From NCBI GenBank assembly GCA_028673005.1, contig CM054118.1, positions 4,738,410 through 4,802,409 of the forward strand: a DNA stretch of 64,000 bases. The letters run 5' to 3'. The stretch comes from Tanypteryx hageni (lineage: Eukaryota > Arthropoda > Insecta > Odonata > Petaluridae). A program made the translations under genes and the position numbers. The notes below the pieces were generated by a model, which was not told the DNA's origin, did no database searches, and saw nothing but the letters and a program-made list of their open reading frames with translations. Shown piece after piece: positions 57,166-64,000 of the stretch (positions are counted from its first letter, which is position 1; each line of letters starts with the position of its first letter).

Positions 57166-57313
57166 TAACCGTCTCGCCAAGCACAGGAGGGAGCACAGGC
57201 GGTCAACGGTGGAGACGATGGCGTCCGGCGGAGCCGCTTTGGAAGGATCCTCAGGCCAACGAAGAGTTGTGAGCCCTGTGCGATGGACTGTAATTAAAAA
57301 CAAGAGAGGATAT

Positions 57314-57576
57314 TGTGTGCGCGGGCGTTAAAGCGCGCCATTCGATCCTTCCCGTTTCCTTTTTCCAGTATCTTCGCCTCCTATTCCCCTTTTCCCCTCC
57401 TATTACCCTCTATTCCAGAGAAGCGGCGAAGTTTCGAGAACTAGCCGGAGCAGGGATAAAAGGAGCGCGAGGCTGGGGGAGTACGAAACGAGACACGCCG
57501 AGAGTACGACCTGTATTGAGAACGATAACAAAAGGAAATACCCCGATACAAATTGAAGTTGTTATTTACCGCTACA
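57314..57576 (+). repeat. 3' LTR
   Basis: Direct copy of 53138-53382, 18 bp longer, with a few indels in the first half and substitutions. Confidence 0.85.
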
Positions 57577-57579
57577 ATC

Positions 57580-58858
57580 TCGATCAAAACAAATCGATTC
57601 ACAGCAACTGCAAATTATTTTTGCAATAAGTCCCGCGTCAATTTTCAATAAACTGCTTCAATTTAGTGTATTTTCATGATTACGAGCGGTTCATATTTTT
57701 TCGACTAATCCTTGAATTGTAATCCAGATAAATAAAGCGATATGACTCAAAAACATTTACCAAAACATAAAACAAGCAAAGTTTTAATGTAAAATCGATT
57801 TTTAGGGCGAATTTTAGCAAGAAATGAGTGTGAGCTTCGCTAAACTTGGCAACAAAATTAACGTACTCATCGTATGCTTTTTTGCTGAAATGTGGAGAGG
57901 ACAGTAAACATTAAATTAGCCCGCAAATAATCGAGCTAGCAAATTCAATTTTGCTCGAACGCAATATCTGCGTGGACTAGAATATTTAATTACCAGTTCA
58001 TGTTACACAAAAGGGCACGAACATTGGACGCCAATCGGGTTAAAATTTCTCATCCGTTACTAGGTACATATTATGAATACGCTTTTCTAAAAATCGTTCC
58101 ATGTTATACCGTTTAATTCACGCAATAATATCGCGAAATCAGCAGAAATGAGGTTGCCCTTGACGACGAAAGATATTCATCTAAATAAAAGGTGAAATTT
58201 TTGGCTTCAAAACAAATTTGTAGATCGATGGGAATTGTATTCGAAAGTCGACGGCAGGAAAATGAATTTATTTTTAGGCAATCTTTGGTTCAAATCCATA
58301 ATAAAAATATAAAATTCGTATCCTACATATATACCGCAGAGGTTACGTTGTTGACTCAACCTAAGGTTGGCAAAATCGCCGTTGGCGAACGTCAGGGTTT
58401 ATGGGAAATTGACGGTTAGGAAGAATGATCCTAGAAAGGCCTACCTTAAGTCCAATAATGTACACTTCACTGTTTAAAATATATATGCTATAATTAACAA
58501 AAACATGTTTATCATAAAAATATACAAAAATACGTTTGAAGTACAGAGAAGTGTTGGACATGAACGGTATAATGGCAGAGCAGCTCCTGCTGACGCCGCC
58601 CGCCTTTCAAAGAACGGTGGTAAAACCGACGCTTCCATAAAATTCCTTAAATCTCCACCTCTCGACTAACTCATAGTCTTATCAAGAGATAAGAATCCTC
58701 TTCCCAAAGTTTCTTCTTCTGGTAAAGGCTATTTAGTACGTGGCTTCTTCAATAACGTAAATTTTAATACATGTAAAAGTAGACAAGGTTGGGCGGAGAA
58801 CCGCAGGTACTGAACGCTGGATACCGCGGTGACAAAACCAGGTAAAGTTTTCAACTGC

Positions 58859-58860
<2 letters not shown>
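57580..58860. other. No gene recognised
   Basis: AT-rich. The frames at 58192-58419 and 58561-58361 lack motifs. Confidence 0.45.

Positions 58861-58934
<74 letters not shown>
58861..58934. repeat. (TA)n microsatellite
   Basis: About 74 bp of pure TA, directly followed by the end of R2 copy 2. Confidence 0.95.
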
Positions 58935-58938
<4 letters not shown>

Positions 58939-58940
<2 letters not shown>

Positions 58941-59270
58941 GCGTAAAAAATGAGGTTTTTAAAGCGCAAGTAACAGCCACCTTAACGTGTGATGCATCAA
59001 ATGAAACCCCTCGACCTCCAGATTTGCAAGAATATGATACAATTGAAATCGGTCAAATCTTAGGCGAGATATTGAGGTTTATTGCGACTGGCTAAGCTCA
59101 GCGCGATGTAGTTGTAGTGGTTGATGTTAAGGTGGCGCTTCTGGCGGACATTAGTAGAAGGAAATAAACCTTGCAGTCGCTGACCTTCATGGTAATGTGA
59201 CAGAAGGCTAGCTATCAAGACAATATTTAACCTAACCAACGAGTCGATTTATCGATGGGCAACTGCTAGT
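58939..59270 (-). repeat. Dispersed repeat R2, copy 2
   Basis: Reverse complement matches 10356-10730, starting GCAGTTGCCCAT and ending TTTTTTACGCTATATG at the TA tract. Confidence 0.7.
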
Positions 59271-59335
59271 AATATATTTATTGTGTACTGTAGCTGCGTG
59301 CGTGCGTGCGTCACACCGGTGTGGAAGTGGTCTAC

Positions 59336-60020
59336 CTAAGGTGACCAGACGTCCCGATTTTGGCGGGACAGTCCCGCTGTCCCCCAAAAACTTTAGGGGA
59401 CGCAAAATTGTACCGCTTTTGGATATATTGATGATAAATGTCCCGATTATTCAAATGTTTTTACAACAAATCGAACATAAGATAAAACAATTCCAGCAAA
59501 GAATTAAACATAAGACAAACAAAGATACATAAATAACAACAGCAAATGAAACAAAATAATAATAAACAATAATATTAATCAGCCTTGTCCACCACAAAGC
59601 AAACGATACAGATCACCAGTCAGCCATGATGCAGCTTGCGCATTGGCGTAATTCATCGGGATTCCCCTTATTCAAACGTGTCTTCAAGTTTGTACGGTAC
59701 TGGTATCGTCCTAGATGGCGTCTCACCGTCCCTGTCTGATTCAGTTTTAAAAGGAATTTGGAATGCATCTAAGATATCGCCGCTGGGTGGAACTATTCAG
59801 TCATTTCAGAGACAGATGTCAGAATTAATTCAGTTTATATTATGTCTCCCTGGAACAAATTCTTTTGTGGAACCAACATGCTTTCTCACAAATGAATAAG
59901 TTGTGGACATTTGAAAAATTGCAACTCAAAGTCTGAACTCTAGTGACCAAAATAAATTTCAACCAAACCTGATTGGAGTTCTATAACACTTTTACTAAAG
60001 ATTTCATCCAGTGAAAAGCA
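59336..60020 (+). pseudogene. hAT element remnant (terminus plus transposase C-terminus)
   Basis: GGTGACCAGACGTCCCGATT at 59340 is a typical hAT terminal sequence. Downstream, two frames give LCLPGTNSFVEP (about 59849) and then NKLWTFEKLQLKV and EFYNTFTKDF (about 59896-59990). These match the C-terminal dimerisation region of hAT transposases (pattern from memory: LPGTNA.VER then WT.EK..L). One frameshift and several stops are present. The catalytic core is missing. A possible opposite end, ACCACCCCTTAATG, lies at about 60301. The remnant is internally deleted. Confidence 0.55.
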
Positions 60021-60795
60021 CGAAAATTAATGGTAGCTATGAAGTGGGTAAATTATTTTTGACGTTGTAAACCTATATTAATTATACTGATGTTTAATAT
60101 ATGCCAAATCGTTTATTCTTTTTTTGGCTGTTCAATCAATCGCCCCTCCCCCCTTTAAATTAAAAATTATTTAAGGACTCCTCTAAGAAAAAAATGCTTA
60201 AGTAAAATCACACTATATTAGAAATGGTAAAAAGACTGGAATAATAGTTCACTAGTTATTTTAATGCATAATGCTAACAATATTTTTCTTTATTTTTTTT
60301 ACCACCCCTTAATGTAGAATGATTTTCCTTAAGGAATTTTTAGTTTAAAAGGGAGGGACCACTGATTACACACAACCATTTTTCCATTTTTTGTGAGTTC
60401 GTGTAGAACTCCGTAAGACGGTGTACAGGGTCTCAGTTTATCGGAATTAGCAGCTGAACTCTGGTCGGTCGCCATCAATTGCCTCCACTCCAGGGACAAA
60501 CTTTAGATATACCCGACTTAGCTAAAAATTCGTTTGTTGCCAGAAAAAAAACGGAAAATTTTCAATATTTTAATTGAGAGATTCTGGTACCATGGAAACA
60601 TGTCCAACGCTTTTAAATGAGAAATGGGTAGGGGAGAGTATGCCTCTAAGTAAGTCATTCCTGAGGGAGTATGATGTTCTTATGGTAGCTAAATTCCTCG
60701 TCATCCGGCGGGAGGATCCTTATTGTGATTTTATAACACTAGGAGGCTATTTCAATTTTGTGTTATTATTTAAATTGCAAAATTTCTTTAAATAC
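60021..60795. other. No gene recognised
   Basis: AT-rich. The 80-codon frame at 60574-60816 has no motif. Confidence 0.45.
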
Positions 60796-61041
60796 AATTT
60801 AGGGTTCGAATTCTAGAACACTCCACATATTTCCATGCGTAAACCAAGGTTCAGGCGTAAAAATACCAACTTTGGCTAAGGTTTGACCTTGCGATTTATT
60901 TATTGTCATGGCATAAGATAGTTTGATCGCGAATTGTATGCAATGCATTTTAAAAATAACTGCTGGATCATTTGGCGTGTCAATTTTTACACGTAGGATA
61001 AAGTGAATGATTCCAGTCATAAAACCAGTAATGACTCCCAA
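60796..61041 (-). pseudogene. Helitron Rep/helicase C-terminal remnant
   Basis: Minus strand from 61041. Motifs in order are VITGFMTGIIHFILRVKIDT, then FAIKLSYAMTINKSQGQTL, VGIFTPEPWFTHG and, after a one-base frame change, YVECSRIR. This is the conserved end of the PIF1-like SF1B helicase in Helitrons, where AMTINK-SQGQTL and the FSHGQ-YVA-SR block form the last helicase motifs. Only about 75 residues survive and a frameshift lies just before the final motif, so it is inactive. No Helitron CTRR end could be tied to it. Confidence 0.8.
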
Positions 61042-61044
61042 TAA

Positions 61045-62150
61045 TTAATTATTAATCACATTTAATTAATCAATCATTCTCTCTCTCATTTTCCAATCAT
61101 AACCCACGCTAAGTACCTCTTATTTATGTTAATTAATGGTACATTCGGTGCTCGAGTTAAATCATAATGTTCTCTTTTAGATTCAATGAACTTGATTGTA
61201 TTGTAACTTCAATTGGAATAAAATCGAAATAAAACATAATTAACGATAATCAAATGAAACTTATACGTATACAGTATCTATATTAATTTCATTTAACATT
61301 ATAACGTGAGATTTTCATTTAAAAACTAACTGAAATTAATATAGCGTGTTATATACATTGAAGCTTTCTGTACTTGTCAATATATTAAAAGAATTCCGAT
61401 TTTAATTATTACCGATACGCAAGTGAAGCTTCAATGTGTAAACTGTTAAACGAAGCGAATATGAAAGTTTATTTTACTAACATTATTGACTATGTATTGT
61501 TATTAGTAACCATACAAACTGTAAACAAAACGACATTTCACTTTGTGTAATATGAAATACATTTATAAGCTGAACACGGCTTCTATTAGTTATAAGGTGT
61601 GCCGCCAGGTTGCAGCACTCTACTGTTACTCCACACCCTCTACAGGAGGTTTTGAAAACTAACTGCGCTTGGCAAAGGTCACCTCACCTTGTGTATTATA
61701 ATAGAGATGATTCGAATATTTTAATATAAAAAATTCAACGAAGTTCTTTTACTTATATTTCTAAATAGTATGTATTATGTAAAATTATTATTATTTAGTT
61801 CTTTTCACTATATTTTTTCCCCGTTATATCCAAAGCCAGCAACCCTGCTACGGGCAGAAAAGTTTGCTCTTTTTAGTTCTACATAGCTTAAATAGTTACA
61901 TTCTGCCACAATTACAACAATAAATTTATATTTTCATTGATTGTACTTACATCCGGAAATAATATTATTCTATGAGCAGATAACTTCGTTTAATCGTATT
62001 TTTCGAAGAAATAAATTGATCTGTAAAATAAAAATGATTCCACTTCAATTGCGATCGGTTTTGTAAATAACACCATTCAGCGACAACTCCGCGTGCAAAT
62101 GTATGTTTTAAACTTCGCATATTTGCATGCAAAACCCCACTTCCAAAAAG
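61045..62150. other. No gene recognised
   Basis: AT-rich. CAGCAACCCTGCTACGGGCA at about 61840 is of the type seen in Helitron-associated repeats (from memory), so more Helitron-derived non-coding DNA is possible here. Confidence 0.4.
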
Positions 62151-62156
62151 TCTGCC

Positions 62157-62500
62157 CTATACGTTTTTGTCAAAACTAAAACCTGTGCGATATTTCCGCA
62201 ATAACGAGACGCCGATGCCCGAAAATTCGATCGTACGACGGCCAAAAAACCGCAAAACGTTTAAAAGCTCGGTCGTCGAGTGGCAATTCGATCCGCCCGG
62301 AGGTGCGATGATTTCAGACGCCTCGACTGACGCACTCAATACCAAGCAACCTTTCCATCCTGACCATTCGATAGTTTCACTCGCGATAAAAAATGCGCAG
62401 CGTGTTTCATTTATGAGTCCCGACCGATCGAGTTCGCTATTCGTTAAATTCGCAGCACGGCCGGACAAACATGCTCGACGCTTTACAAAAAAGTAACTGG
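62157..62500. other. Unassigned CpG-rich block with frames on both strands
   Basis: The plus-strand frame 62167-62496 (109 codons, ATG-started) overlaps the minus-strand frame 62588-62157 (143 codons). The block is CG-rich against AT-rich surroundings. The plus frame has ordinary composition (e.g. VVEWQFDPPGGAM), but I recognise no family. One may be an exon or repeat fragment; direction cannot be decided. Confidence 0.3.
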
Positions 62501-62744
62501 ATCCAAACCACACTCGCCTATGTCCTTCTGCTCTTCCTTTTTCTCTCTCCAACTCCCTTTTCTCCTCCTTTTTTAACCTCTGAACCACTCTTGTTCCTCC
62601 TTTCCTCTTAATTTCATCTTTCTCACTCCGGCTTTACTTTCACTTATCTCAGCACTTCCCTCTTTTTTATTAGCCTACTTTCCAGAATGGAATTAGGCTT
62701 CTAGTTTCGTCGTCGTGTCCTCCCTATTAACTGTAGAACCAATA

Positions 62745-62865
62745 TACAGATTTTCATGAAAGTTGGTGGAAATCTCTTGCTACTTAGGCCAAGCTCCCGA
62801 GGATAGTTTTTGTTGCGAAGATTGAAAGTCCCGGGTTCGATTCCAGGAACTATCCTTCCAATTTG
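62745..62865 (+). repeat. tRNA-derived SINE fragment
   Basis: TAGGCCAAGCTCCCGAGG (A-box-like) followed by CCCGGGTTCGATTCCAGGAA, which contains a perfect B box GGTTCGATTCC. The stems of a cloverleaf do not close, so a SINE or tRNA pseudogene rather than a working tRNA. Confidence 0.55.
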
Positions 62866-62869
62866 ATTT

Positions 62870-63320
62870 AAATGATAAATCTGAAATCCATCGTGCAGGG
62901 TAATATTCTCTTGCACATTAAAATATCTTAAAATTGTAATATCGCAGCGAGTTTTGTACTATTCTTTGAGGGAAGGAATGAAGATTTTAATTTTTATGGT
63001 AGAATTTTGCTTATCGATCGTATTTATTAGAATTTATCGTAAATACTGTCGTTTTTTCAGTTTTTGTCACACATTACGGAGTGTTGCCATAGCAACAATT
63101 ATTGTTGGACTCGCGTTATTTTTGCCACGAAAATATACGTGATCAATTTAGTTTTCGGTTCGAATGTATTTATAATACTTTATAACGGAAAATTATGAAA
63201 TTTGGGAACACAAAGAGCAACATATCCGCGCTGATTTAAAGCTATTAAAGCCAATATAAATATTAAATAATACATAAATGGAAAGTAGGCATCGTAAGTT
63301 TCCTTTGGATGATCTTGTTT
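62870..63320. other. No gene recognised
   Basis: AT-rich. The frame at 62954-63142 (62 codons) is hydrophobic by composition. Confidence 0.45.
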
Positions 63321-63455
63321 TTAGGCGTTCTTTACCAGCGAAGCGGTAATAGCGGAACGCTTTATGGGCACGTCTGGACCGTACGTCCGTCGTAACTCTC
63401 TTCTGCTAAACCACTAGACGGATTTTAATTAAATTAAGTATGAGTGATCGTTATT
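63321..63455 (+). repeat. Dispersed repeat R3, copy 2
   Basis: TTACCAGCGAAGCGGTAATAG, CTTTATGGGCACGT, then CTAGACGGATTTTAATT. Same order as 51621-51760, same strand. Confidence 0.55.
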
Positions 63456-63539
63456 AAAATTTACCACCCAATTGTGATTTTTAACTGAATCCGTCAATTA
63501 AAACTTTCACTTTACATAATTACTTTAATAAACTTATAC

Positions 63540-63950
63540 TGGTATCTCGTTCAATGGCATCCGTTAGGCAACAATGAAATACCAAACCTTTCTCTCCCTA
63601 GCTTTTATATGATGAAGTATAGATTGAGAAATTTATTCGGATAGAGAACAACGTTTACTACATGAAACTCCACGAGACCATATACTTACAAGTTATAGTT
63701 TCGAAGATAGAAATCCTAGAAATTCCCACGATAAACATCGCATATATTGTTTACATCGATCTCTAAGGCGGTTCTCTTGGCAAACAACAATTAAAATCCA
63801 TGTTTTTCTATCCCACGCACATACTTACATGATCTGTGATGTATAGTTTAAAATATTTATTCGGATATAGAACAACATTTACTACATGATAGTCCGCGAG
63901 ACCATATAATTACGACTTATAGTTTCGGGGATAAAAATTCGAGAATCGGC
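63540..63950 (+). repeat. Tandem duplication, period about 222 bp
   Basis: 63614-63715 and 63836-63942 share TTTATTCGGATA.AGAACAAC, TTTACTACATGA, CGAGACCATATA and TTATAGTTTCG in order. The preceding halves (from about 63568 and about 63780) also correspond. Two units visible. Confidence 0.65.
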
Positions 63951-64000
63951 CAGTCTTTCGATATCGTTTCATTCGTATTTCCTATTAAGAACGCCTTTGA

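Larger units (their letters stand above)
53138..57576 (+). mobile_element. Ty3/gypsy-type LTR retrotransposon, degenerate
   Basis: A 4.4-kb element with two direct LTRs (53138-53382 and 57314-57576). TGG-initial primer-site sequence starts at 53383, and a purine-rich AAGAGAGGA tract lies just before the 3' LTR. Gag, protease, reverse transcriptase, RNase H and integrase are all recognisable in that order on the plus strand, which is the Ty3/gypsy gene order. Many stops and frame changes, plus indels between the LTRs, show an old inactive copy. No matching 4-5 bp target duplication was found. No envelope-like gene seen. Confidence 0.85.

Noticed and set aside
53128..57585. Target duplication of the gypsy element
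   Set aside because: The flanks (ACTGT left, ATCTC right) do not match, so none is claimed.

Overview
This is a stretch of eukaryotic nuclear DNA, most likely from an arthropod (an inference from the repeat families). It is AT-rich, has no operon-like gene packing, and carries long microsatellites, tRNA-derived SINE fragments, hAT, Helitron and RTE/CR1-type elements and a Ty3/gypsy element. I found no convincing host protein-coding gene. Every coding region I can identify belongs to a mobile element or its remains. Long unique-looking intervals contain only short chance frames.

Layout. 1-1.45 kb: a large foldback repeat; partial copies recur at 7.6 kb and 18.5 kb. 2.3-3.5 kb: a decayed, partly inverted element-borne gene. 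3.9-12 kb: mostly unassigned DNA with scattered repeat fragments. 12.2-14 kb: dispersed repeats, hairpins, a SINE tail and a hAT end. 15.74-18.29 kb: a long-TIR DNA element with a perfect 9-bp direct repeat at its borders, carrying two head-to-head CR1/L2-like LINE tails. 18.36 and 25.58-25.70 kb: two nearly identical inverted arms abutting (TA)n tracts. 27.21-29.79 kb: a hAT transposon with 8-bp target duplication, terminal inverted repeats and a broken transposase gene. 31-35.4 kb: long GA-rich arrays interrupted by LINE 3' tails. 36.4 and 42.4 kb: two hAT MITEs with 8-bp duplications. 43.9-49.2 kb: a nested structure. A long inverted repeat surrounds a hAT element with a perfect 8-bp duplication; this holds a dispersed repeat, then a palindrome with a (TA)n centre, then an RTE-like LINE with an uninterrupted reading frame of about 970 codons. 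53.14-57.58 kb: a decayed Ty3/gypsy retrotransposon with both LTRs. 59-61 kb: a hAT C-terminal remnant and a Helitron helicase remnant. 63.5-64 kb: a tandem duplication that runs towards the window edge.

Only the LINE at 45.36-48.32 kb keeps an intact protein, so it is the one plausible source of enzymatic activity. The MITEs and SINEs would depend on enzymes encoded elsewhere. The main structural themes are hAT insertion with 8-bp duplications and clustering of element ends at (TA)n tracts.
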